In this document: piece after piece, positions 1 through 5,536 of the stretch
How positions within the stretch are numbered: the stretch's first letter is position 1
Layout of the letters: the number at the start of each line of letters is the position of its first letter
Assembly: GCA_030840415.1 (NCBI GenBank)
Contig: JAVEEO010000247.1
Span: forward strand, 1-8,026
DNA from: Pseudonocardiales bacterium
Lineage (GTDB): Bacteria; Actinomycetota; Actinomycetes; Mycobacteriales; Jatrophihabitantaceae
Direction: 5' to 3'
DNA length: 8,026 nucleotides
Notes under the pieces: model-generated
Databases searched by the model: none
Told to the model about the DNA's origin: nothing
Seen by the model: the letters and a program-made list of their open reading frames with translations, nothing else
Made by a program: the position numbers and the translations under genes

Positions 1-1263
1 CTGCTGCCGCTGTTCGGCCAGTACCTGGACAAGCTCGGCACCATCCGGCACGTGGTGGTCTTCGACGACGGCTCGCCCGCCCCGCTGCCCGAGGATCCAC
101 GGGTACTGCGCTGGCAGGACGTGGCCGGCGACGAACTGGACTTCACCGGCATGGTCAGCGACGAGCAGACCGCGGCCGCGCTCTGCTACACCACCGGCAC
201 CACCGGAAACCCCAAGGGCGTGCTGTACTCGCACCGCTCCACCTACCTGCATTCGCTGATCACCCAGGTACCGGGCACCTTCGCCCTCAACGACGCAGAC
301 ATCGCGATGCCGGTGGTGCCGATGTTCCACGCGATGGCCTGGGGGCTGCCCTACGCCGGTGTGATGGCCGGTGCCAGCCTGGTGCTGCCCGGTCCCGGCA
401 TGGCACCGGCGGCGCTGCTGGACCTGCTCGAAACCGAGCGGGTCACCCTCACCGCCGGCGTGCCGACGATCTGGATGGGCATGCTGCCATTGCTGGCCGG
501 CCGGGACCTGTCCGCCCTGCGCAGCGTGATCTGTGGCGGCTCGGCGGTACCCAAGGCGCTGTCCGAGGGCTGGCGACAGGCGATCGGGCTGCCGATTACC
601 CAGGCCTGGGGCATGACCGAGCTCTCGCCGTTGGGCACGGTGTGCTCGATGCGGGCCGAGCATGCCGGGCTGCCCGAGGAGCAGAAGGCCGACATCCGCA
701 CCACCGCGGGGATTGCGCCGGCCGGGGTCGAGATGCGGATCGTCGATCCGGAGACCCGCGAGGAGCTGCCCTGGGACGACCAGGCCACCGGTGAGCTGGA
801 GACCCGGGGCCCGTGGATCGCGCGGCAGTACTACCGCACCTCCGAGCCCGGCGAGCAGTTCTCCGACGACGGCTGGCTGCGCACCGGCGATGTCGCGGCG
901 ATCTCGGAACTCGGCTATCTCAGGCTGGTCGACCGCACCAAGGACCTGATCAAGTCCGGCGGTGAGTGGATCTCCTCGGTGGAGCTGGAGAACCAGATCA
1001 TGGCCCATCCCGCGGTTGCCGAGGCGGCGGTGATCGCCGTTGCGCATCCACGCTGGATGGAGCGGCCGCTGGCCTGCGTGGTGCTCAAGACCGACCAGCA
1101 GCTGGACAAGGCCGAGCTGCTGGACTTCCTGGCCGGCCGGGTGGACCGCTGGGGCCTGCCCGATGACATCGTTTTCCTCGACGAGATCCCCAAGACCAGC
1201 GTCGGCAAGTTCTCCAAGAAGACGCTGCGCGAGCGGTTCGCCGACCTGCGGTTCGCCGAATGA
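1..1263 (+). CDS. Medium/long-chain fatty-acyl-CoA synthetase (AMP-binding, FadD-like), 5' truncated
   Basis: Activates a carboxylic acid, most likely a medium- or long-chain fatty acid, to its acyl-AMP and then to acyl-CoA in the cytoplasm. The frame is open from base 1, so the gene starts upstream of the window; 420 residues are visible and, since relatives run about 540, some 120 N-terminal residues are missing. Family motifs appear in order (visible numbering): the phosphate-binding loop YTTGTTGNPKG at 63-73, GMTELS at 204-209, GWLRTGD at 291-297 (the Asp that binds ribose), the hinge DRTKDLIKSGGEW from 311, and the C-terminal catalytic Lys in KTSVGKFSKK at about 403. The ending with WGLPDD and DEIPKTSVGKFSKK resembles the AlkK / methylmercaptopropionate-CoA ligase side of the superfamily, so the exact acid is open. 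All catalytic motifs are intact. It is followed by a repeat-bearing non-coding region, so co-transcription with the next gene is unlikely. Confidence 0.93.
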   Translation: MLPLFGQYLDKLGTIRHVVVFDDGSPAPLPEDPRVLRWQDVAGDELDFTGMVSDEQTAAALCYTTGTTGNPKGVLYSHRSTYLHSLITQVPGTFALNDADIAMPVVPMFHAMAWGLPYAGVMAGASLVLPGPGMAPAALLDLLETERVTLTAGVPTIWMGMLPLLAGRDLSALRSVICGGSAVPKALSEGWRQAIGLPITQAWGMTELSPLGTVCSMRAEHAGLPEEQKADIRTTAGIAPAGVEMRIVDPETREELPWDDQATGELETRGPWIARQYYRTSEPGEQFSDDGWLRTGDVAAISELGYLRLVDRTKDLIKSGGEWISSVELENQIMAHPAVAEAAVIAVAHPRWMERPLACVVLKTDQQLDKAELLDFLAGRVDRWGLPDDIVFLDEIPKTSVGKFSKKTLRERFADLRFAE

Positions 1264-1367
1264 GCTCAGGCGCCCAACTCCCCGTTCGCGGATGAGTTCC
1301 GGCGCCTGACCCCCGTTCGCGGCTGAGCTCCGGCGCCTGAGCCGCGGTTCGGGGCACGAGTTCGGCG
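1251..1367. repeat. Degenerate 31-33 bp tandem repeat spanning the ligase stop codon
   Basis: Four copies of a core close to GTTCGCGGATGAGTTCCGG followed by CGCC lie at 1251-1274, 1284-1306, 1315-1337 and, more decayed, 1347-1367. The start-to-start spacings are 33, 31 and 32 bases. The first copy includes the last three sense codons and the TGA of the acyl-CoA synthetase, so the array looks like duplications of the gene's own 3' end. The TGA in copy 3 (1324-1326) is still in frame with the real stop, while the one in copy 2 is not. Confidence 0.7.
1264..1342 (+). terminator. Possible terminator hairpin(s) formed between repeat copies
   Basis: Parts of the repeat are inverted relative to each other. 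GCTCAGGCGCC at 1264-1274 is perfectly complementary to GGCGCCTGAGC at 1332-1342 (11 bp), and its last nine bases also pair with GGCGCCTGA at 1301-1309 (9 bp, 26-base loop). The two foldings are mutually exclusive. The position immediately after the ligase stop fits a terminator or mRNA-stabilising structure. There is no T-tract, which is common in high-GC actinobacteria but leaves the call uncertain. Confidence 0.4.
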
Positions 1368-1407
1368 ACCGCTTCGCTGCACACCACACCCGAGCCGCCG
1401 CGCAAGG

Positions 1408-1417
1408 GTGACGTCAC
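1408..1417. promoter_or_regulatory. Perfect 10-bp palindrome GTGACGTCAC
   Basis: This is a perfect dyad of GTGA/TCAC half-sites, about 230 bases upstream of the likely promoter of the secreted-protein gene. It has the shape of an operator for a dimeric regulator. No regulator gene is adjacent and no family can be assigned. A palindrome of this length can also occur by chance in GC-rich DNA. Confidence 0.3.
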
Positions 1418-1582
1418 ACGACGGCGGTGCCTACCTCAGGCCGAGCCGAGCAACCCCGACCAATCTCATGACTTTCACATCAACCGCAGACTAACGCCGG
1501 CTGCCCACCGGACGATGGGTTCTCCTGACGCACGGCAACCGGCAGTTCGGGCGCGGCCACTACTAGCGCGGGCCATTCCGAG

Positions 1583-1610
1583 ACCTGTCAGCGACACGGT
1601 GACGACAGGT
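1583..1610. promoter_or_regulatory. Inverted repeat ACCTGTC-N14-GACAGGT
   Basis: The two perfect 7-base arms are at 1583-1589 and 1604-1610. The right arm ends six bases before a candidate -35 element, TTGAAC at 1617-1622. That placement fits an operator or activator site for the secreted-protein gene. A second short dyad, GTCA/TGAC, is nested inside at 1587-1590 and 1600-1603. Confidence 0.4.
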
Positions 1611-1616
1611 AACGAT

Positions 1617-1645
1617 TTGAACACGTAGGGCAGCCGCTCTACTAC
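1617..1645 (+). promoter_or_regulatory. Candidate upstream promoter TTGAAC-N17-TACTAC
   Basis: TTGAAC (1617-1622) and TACTAC (1640-1645) are separated by 17 bases, a sigma-70/HrdB-like layout in an AT-richer pocket. It overlaps the -35 of the second candidate promoter by one base. It would start transcription about 115 bases before the chosen ATG. It is weaker in the -10 box than the downstream candidate. Confidence 0.35.
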
Positions 1646-1672
1646 TGACAGTTACGGTGCCGTCGTTATAGA
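1645..1672 (+). promoter_or_regulatory. Likely promoter of the secreted modular protein (CTGACA-N16-TATAGA)
   Basis: CTGACA (1645-1650) matches the -35 consensus at five of six positions, and TATAGA (1667-1672) lies 16 bases on. Transcription would start near 1680, giving a leader of about 87 bases to the ATG at 1767. If this promoter is the real one, the in-frame GTG at 1674 lies before the transcript start and cannot be used. This supports the later start codon. Confidence 0.5.
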
Positions 1673-1691
1673 TGTGACCCAAGTGACCAGA

Positions 1692-1741
1692 GTGCCAAAC
1701 CCCGCTGGGGTTCAGGGCACGCCGGCGGTCGGTCAGCGACC
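1692..1741 (+). promoter_or_regulatory. Structured 5' leader with two consecutive hairpins
   Basis: Hairpin 1: GTGCC (1692-1696) pairs with GGCAC (1716-1720), and inside it AACCCC (1698-1703) pairs with GGGGTT (1707-1712) around a GCT loop. This gives 11 base pairs interrupted by a small A/CAG internal loop. Hairpin 2: GGTCG (1727-1731) pairs with CGACC (1737-1741) around a 5-base loop. Both lie between the likely transcription start and the ribosome-binding site. They could protect the message or regulate it. I cannot match them to a known riboswitch class. Confidence 0.45.
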
Positions 1742-1753
1742 ACCAGAGCAGTC

Positions 1754-1760
1754 AGGACGA
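1754..1760 (+). promoter_or_regulatory. Ribosome-binding site deciding the start of the secreted protein
   Basis: AGGACGA ends six bases before the ATG at 1767. The alternative in-frame GTG at 1674 is preceded by TTATAGAT, which has no Shine-Dalgarno character and itself resembles a -10 box. Confidence 0.55.
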
Positions 1761-1766
1761 GCACAG

Positions 1767-4760
1767 ATGCGCAACGGCGACACCACCCGCACGACCACCC
1801 CGACCGGCCGGTGGACGGCACTGGCACGCCGGGCCGTCCGCCCCGCACTGGCACGCCAGGCCGCCCACCCCGCACCGGCCCGCCGGACCGGGCGGCCAGT
1901 GCCAGCCCGCCCGCTGTTCTCCCGCCGGATAGCCGGCCCGCTGCTCGCCGCCGGGGCCGCCATGGTCACCGGACTGGCCCTGCTCACCCCGGCCGCCACC
2001 GCGGTCACCGGCACCAACCCGATCGGCGTGCTCGACTCGGTCTCGGTCCGGGGCTCGGACGGCACCGTCACCATCTCGGGCTGGACGGCCGACCAGGACG
2101 ACCCGACCGACCCGCTGCGGGTGGAGATCTACGACAACGGAAGCTACGCCACCGCCACGATCGCCCAGACCCCCCGTCCCGACGTCAGCGTCTCGGTGCC
2201 CAAGATCGGCCCGAACCACGGCTTCACGGTCAGCTACGCCGGCAAGACCGGGGTGCACCAGGTGTGCGCGCTGGCCCTCAACCACGTCGGCGGCAGCAAC
2301 ACCCAGCTCGGCTGCCGCGGCGTCCGGGTCAACAACGACCCGGTCGGCGTCCTCGAGGTCAGCCCGCAGCGGCCGGGCGGTTTCCTGGTCAGCGGCTACG
2401 CGCTCGACCCCAACTCCCCCAGCTCCGCCGTCCTGATCCGTACCTACCTCGACGGCAAGTACCTCAACGGCCGGCTGGCCACCGCCGCCCGCACCGACCT
2501 GCCGGCCCAGTACGCCGCCGGCGGCCCCAACCACGGCTTCTCCTTCCTCACCTCGATGCCGGTCGGCACCCACCAGGTGTGCGTCTACGCGCTCAACATC
2601 GGCGCCGGCTCGGTGAACCCCCGGCTCGGCTGCCGCACCGTGACGAAGGTCGACAACCCGGTCGGCGCGCTGGAGTCCAGCCCGCAGCAGCCTGGGGGCT
2701 TCCGGGTCACCGGCTACGCCCTGGACCTCGACACCACCAGCCCGATCGCGGTGCGCATCTACCTCGACGGCCGCTACGTCGCCACGGGGCCCGCCTCGGC
2801 CGCCCGTCCGGACCTGCTCACCCGCTACCCGGCCTACGGCCAGAACCACGGCTTCGCGATCTTCACCCCGGTCCCGGCCGGCACCCACCAGCTCTGCGCG
2901 TACGGCATGAACGTCGGCGCCGGCACGGTCAACACCCGGTTCGGCTGCCGCACCGTGACGATGAACAGCAACCCGCTCGGCGTCCTGGAGTCCAGCCCGC
3001 AGCAGCCGGGCGGCTTCCTGGCAACCGGCTACGCCCTCGACCCCGACACCACCAGCCCGGTCACGGTGCGGGTCTACCTCGACGGCCGCTACGTCGCCAA
3101 CGGCCTCGCCTCGGCCGCCCGTCCGGACGTGGCGACCCGCTATCCCGGCTTCGGCCAGAACCACGGCTTCGCGATCTCCACCCCGGCCACCGCCGGCACC
3201 CACCAGCTGTGCGCGTATGCGATGAACGTCGGCGCCGGCACGGCCAACACCCGGTTCGGCTGCCGGACGGTCTCGCGGACCGCCGACCCGGCCGGCTCCG
3301 GAGCCACCATCGCGCGGGTCGGGACCACCAACACCGTCGCGATCTCGGGCTGGGCGCTCGATCCGGACACCGCAGCCCCGATCAAGGTGCGCATCACCAG
3401 TGACGGCGTGGAGAAGCAACTGCTGACCGCCAACCTGGCCTCGTCCGGCTCGGCCGCCGGCTGGCCGCGCTACGGCACCAACCACGGCTACTCGGTCAAC
3501 CTGGGGCTGGACGGCTTCGAGCACCTGGTCTGCGCGACCGCCCTCAACGTCGGTGCCGGCAAGGACGTCTCGCAGGGTTGCCAGCGGATCACCACCTCCG
3601 GCTCGGCCTCACCGGCGGCTCCGACCGGGCTGGCCGCCTGGGCGGGCAGCAAGCAGGCCACCCTGAACTGGGTCGCCTCCCGGGCCGTCGCGGCACCGGT
3701 GACCAGCTACGAGATCACCGTGACGCCCGGCAACCGGGTGGTCAGCGTCGCCGGCAGCTCGCTCGCGGCAACGGTGACCGGCCTGACCAACGGCACCGCC
3801 TACACCTTCACCGTGCGGGCCATCAACCTCTACGGCCGCAGCTCGTCGGCCAGCGTGCGGGCCACCCCGACCAACGTGCCGCCCCAGCAGTCCCCGGCCC
3901 CGGTCTCGACCAGCCACTACGTCCGCAACCTGACCGGCAACGCCAGCATCGACCTGCCGATGATGCGCAAGATGGGCGCCACCGACGCCAGCTACAACCC
4001 GTCCGGGCACAGCTACCTGGTGCTGCTGCAGATCGGCGGCCAGGACGAGTACCGCAAGGGCGTGCTGCTGTCGGCCATCGCCAAGTACGTCAGCTACCCC
4101 ACAGTGGTGGCCGGGATGAAGGCCTACCTGGACGGCTACGTCAGCGCCCAGCGGCCCTACGCCCCGCTGACGCTGGCGATCGGGACCAACAACGACGTCG
4201 ACGTCAACTACTCGGCCGGCGTCTCCTGGGCCCGCAACGTGGTCAACCCGGTGCTGTCCTACGCCGCCAGCAAGTACCCCGGGGTGGTGATCGCCGGCGC
4301 CAACGACATCGAGCCGGGTTTCTCGGCCACGGTTAGCGAGAGCCGGGCGTGGGTGTCGGGTTACCTGGCCTCCACCAGCAGCAAGTACGTCTTCAACGGC
4401 TCAGCCGACGGCTGCTCGACCTCGGTACCGGGCAGTCGGTGCAACAACGGCTGGACGATGGCCGACCTGCAGTGGCTGTCCGGCGGGGCCGCCCCCACCC
4501 GGACGATCAGCCTGCCGCAGATCTACAACTACGCGATGCCGCTGCAGTGGAAGAACATCTCGCTGACCGGCACGTCGGCGGGCAAGCCCCGGATCTACTT
4601 CGGTGGCCCGCTCACCGAGGTGACCGCCTGCACCCAGGCCGGCTCGTGCGGCAGCATCTCCAACATCGACGCCTGGAACCGGTTGTGGAGCGCCATCTCC
4701 TCCACCGCGGCCACCAAGCAGTTCGAGATGCCGCACGGCACCGACCTGCGGATCAACTGA
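1767..4760 (+). CDS. Secreted modular protein: long signal peptide, five Cys-paired ~105-aa repeats, FN3, C-terminal putative TIM-barrel hydrolase domain
   Basis: The ATG at 1767 gives 997 residues; an in-frame GTG at 1674 would add 31 but lacks a ribosome-binding site. Residues 1-79 form an unusually long signal peptide: an Arg/Pro-rich n-region, SRR at 52-54, a hydrophobic core, and likely cleavage after ATA at 77-79. SRR only loosely fits a Tat motif. Five repeats begin at 84, 191, 297, 402 and 507. Each carries a GY/GWALDPDT-like strand, an R/K-x-Y-x-D-G strand, NHGF/NHGY and a C-x15-16-C pair, probably a disulfide. I recall similar repeats of unknown function in actinobacterial secreted cell-wall enzymes. 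A fibronectin type III domain follows at about 616-702. Residues 716-997 form a domain I cannot name, with GTNND (806-810), ANDIEPGF (845-852), Cys pairs 883/892 and 955/961, and GPLTE ending at E951. Export, FN3 and the barrel-like pattern suggest a polysaccharide- or peptidoglycan-acting enzyme; that is inference. The lipoprotein gene follows after 13 bases. Confidence 0.9.
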   Translation: MRNGDTTRTTTPTGRWTALARRAVRPALARQAAHPAPARRTGRPVPARPLFSRRIAGPLLAAGAAMVTGLALLTPAATAVTGTNPIGVLDSVSVRGSDGTVTISGWTADQDDPTDPLRVEIYDNGSYATATIAQTPRPDVSVSVPKIGPNHGFTVSYAGKTGVHQVCALALNHVGGSNTQLGCRGVRVNNDPVGVLEVSPQRPGGFLVSGYALDPNSPSSAVLIRTYLDGKYLNGRLATAARTDLPAQYAAGGPNHGFSFLTSMPVGTHQVCVYALNIGAGSVNPRLGCRTVTKVDNPVGALESSPQQPGGFRVTGYALDLDTTSPIAVRIYLDGRYVATGPASAARPDLLTRYPAYGQNHGFAIFTPVPAGTHQLCAYGMNVGAGTVNTRFGCRTVTMNSNPLGVLESSPQQPGGFLATGYALDPDTTSPVTVRVYLDGRYVANGLASAARPDVATRYPGFGQNHGFAISTPATAGTHQLCAYAMNVGAGTANTRFGCRTVSRTADPAGSGATIARVGTTNTVAISGWALDPDTAAPIKVRITSDGVEKQLLTANLASSGSAAGWPRYGTNHGYSVNLGLDGFEHLVCATALNVGAGKDVSQGCQRITTSGSASPAAPTGLAAWAGSKQATLNWVASRAVAAPVTSYEITVTPGNRVVSVAGSSLAATVTGLTNGTAYTFTVRAINLYGRSSSASVRATPTNVPPQQSPAPVSTSHYVRNLTGNASIDLPMMRKMGATDASYNPSGHSYLVLLQIGGQDEYRKGVLLSAIAKYVSYPTVVAGMKAYLDGYVSAQRPYAPLTLAIGTNNDVDVNYSAGVSWARNVVNPVLSYAASKYPGVVIAGANDIEPGFSATVSESRAWVSGYLASTSSKYVFNGSADGCSTSVPGSRCNNGWTMADLQWLSGGAAPTRTISLPQIYNYAMPLQWKNISLTGTSAGKPRIYFGGPLTEVTACTQAGSCGSISNIDAWNRLWSAISSTAATKQFEMPHGTDLRIN
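1818..1925 (+). repeat. 27-bp (9-residue) tandem repeat in the signal-peptide n-region
   Basis: Four in-frame units at 1818-1844, 1845-1871, 1872-1898 and 1899-1925 encode ALARRAVRP, ALARQAAHP, APARRTGRP and VPARPLFSR. The first two are nearly identical at the DNA level and the last is decayed. The array expands the positively charged part of the signal peptide just before the hydrophobic core. The first and last units also carry complementary GGCACTGG (1817-1824) and CCAGTGCC (1896-1903). Confidence 0.75.
2016..3602 (+). repeat. Five ~315-321 bp intragenic direct repeats
   Basis: Units start at 2016, 2337, 2655, 2970 and 3285 (107, 106, 105, 105 and about 106 codons). Units 3 and 4 agree at roughly 82 of 105 residues by hand count and share long DNA blocks, for example around CAGAACCACGGCTTCGCGAT. 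Units 1 and 5 are the most divergent. This pattern fits internal amplification from the middle of the array. Confidence 0.9.
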
Positions 4761-4773
4761 GCAGACTGGGCCG

Positions 4774-5427
4774 ATGAACACCGAACCCCGCCGCCTGTCC
4801 CTGCTGCTGTGCGCCGTCCTGGCGCTGACCGTGGCCTGCTCACCGGACGCCAAGGACACCGGCGCGGCGGCGCCGGTGACCAGCCAGCCGTCCAGCTCGG
4901 CGCCGGCCACCAGCACCGCGGCGACCAGCGCTGCTGCCCCCACCGCCAGCCGGCCGGCCACCGCGGCCTCCTCGGCCAGCCCGGTCCCGTCCAAGCCGTC
5001 GAGCGCGCCGGCCAGCACCGCGAGCACCGCACCGGCCGGCCCGATCGACGGGCCGGGCGGCTGCCCCACCGCGGTCCTGAAGATCGAGGCGCTGCGGGGT
5101 TCCGGAGCCGCCGGGCACCAGTACGCGTTCGTGCAGTTCACCAACTCCTCGAAGAAGGCCTGCTCGCTGACCGGCTACCCGGGCGTGCAGCTGGTCAGGG
5201 CCGGCAAGCCGATGGGTCAGCCCGCGGTCCGCAGCGGCAAGCCGATCCACCGGGTGCAGCTGGCCCCGGGTCACTCGGTCACCGCCCAACTGGTGGACGC
5301 CTCGACCTGCGAGGCCGACAAGTCCGACTCGGTGGCGATCTATCCGCCGAACCGGACCGAACGGGTGGTGGTGCCCCTGTCGCTGCGCGGCTGCGCGCTG
5401 ACCATCGACCCGGTGGTCGCCAGCTGA
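4774..5427 (+). CDS. DUF4232 family lipoprotein
   Basis: A 217-residue lipoprotein probably anchored on the outer face of the cytoplasmic membrane; the biochemical role of DUF4232 is unknown. Residues 1-21 are a lipoprotein signal peptide with an RR-containing n-region and the lipobox TVAC, so Cys22 would be lipidated. Residues 23-96 are a Ser/Thr/Ala/Pro-rich, low-complexity linker, typical for crossing the wall. The DUF4232 domain runs from about 97 to 215, with the usual starting Cys (C97), FVQFTNSSKKACSLTGYPGV (C130 and the hallmark GYPGV) and two more cysteines, C179 and C207, probably forming two disulfides. It starts 13 bases after the secreted-protein stop, without a strong ribosome-binding site, suggesting co-transcription and possibly translational coupling. 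A hairpin at 5449-5484 follows. Partnership with the upstream protein is inferred from position only. Confidence 0.9.
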   Translation: MNTEPRRLSLLLCAVLALTVACSPDAKDTGAAAPVTSQPSSSAPATSTAATSAAAPTASRPATAASSASPVPSKPSSAPASTASTAPAGPIDGPGGCPTAVLKIEALRGSGAAGHQYAFVQFTNSSKKACSLTGYPGVQLVRAGKPMGQPAVRSGKPIHRVQLAPGHSVTAQLVDASTCEADKSDSVAIYPPNRTERVVVPLSLRGCALTIDPVVAS

Positions 5428-5448
5428 GCACCGGCAGCACCGAGCAGC

Positions 5449-5484
5449 GGTTCGGCGGCTGAGGATCGATCCGGCCGCCGGACC
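5449..5484 (+). terminator. Probable Rho-independent-type terminator hairpin
   Basis: GGTTCGGCGGC (5449-5459) pairs with GCCGCCGGACC (5474-5484) over 11 bp with one G-U pair. The 14-base loop contains the palindrome GGATCGATCC (5463-5472). It lies 21 bases after the lipoprotein stop and before the next gene's start region. There is no T-tract, which is usual for actinobacterial terminators. Confidence 0.6.
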
Positions 5485-5510
5485 CGCTCGGGCACCTGGT
5501 CAGGACACCC

Positions 5511-5516
5511 TACGGT
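5511..5516 (+). promoter_or_regulatory. Possible -10 box of the aldo-keto reductase gene (TACGGT)
   Basis: TACGGT fits the actinobacterial TANNNT -10 pattern and lies 20 bases before the ATG. This would give a very short leader of about 13-15 bases. I see no clear -35 at the expected distance. GAGGG at 5531-5535 is only one base from the ATG, too close for a normal Shine-Dalgarno, so translation may be near-leaderless. Confidence 0.3.
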
Positions 5517-5536
5517 CCGGGTGCAGAATCGAGGGC

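Larger units (their letters stand above)
1368..1616. other. Non-coding stretch between the ligase and the secreted-protein promoter
   Basis: No convincing gene is seen on either strand. The region is less GC-rich than the flanking genes, especially around 1460-1495. Apart from the palindrome at 1408-1417 and the inverted repeat at 1583-1610, listed separately, I see no recognisable RNA gene or riboswitch class in it. Confidence 0.6.

Noticed and set aside
1251..1367. CRISPR-like array
   Set aside because: The units are directly adjacent and degenerate with no unique spacers, the first lies in coding sequence, and no cas gene is present.
1473..1497. TTTCAC ... TAACGC as a promoter
   Set aside because: The spacing is about 13 bases, too short for a sigma-70-type promoter, and it is far from any start codon.
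1674..1766. GTG at 1674 as the start of the secreted protein
   Set aside because: There is no ribosome-binding site before it and it overlaps a likely -10 box. The added 31 residues show no conserved character, and the interval holds strong RNA hairpins instead.
1680..1766. Known riboswitch, such as the c-di-AMP (ydaO) element often found before actinobacterial cell-wall hydrolases
   Set aside because: The leader is too short and I cannot find the conserved core of that or any other class I know. Only simple hairpins can be supported.
1811..3403. A 530-codon open frame on the plus strand in another frame
   Set aside because: It overlaps the real gene and its product is Arg/Pro/Gly-rich with no domain. 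It is a GC-driven shadow.
1752..3524. A 590-codon open frame on the minus strand
   Set aside because: It lies opposite the secreted repeat protein. Its product is a low-complexity Gly/Ala/Arg/Val string with repeats that merely mirror the plus-strand repeats. GC-rich third positions on the plus strand keep this frame open by chance.
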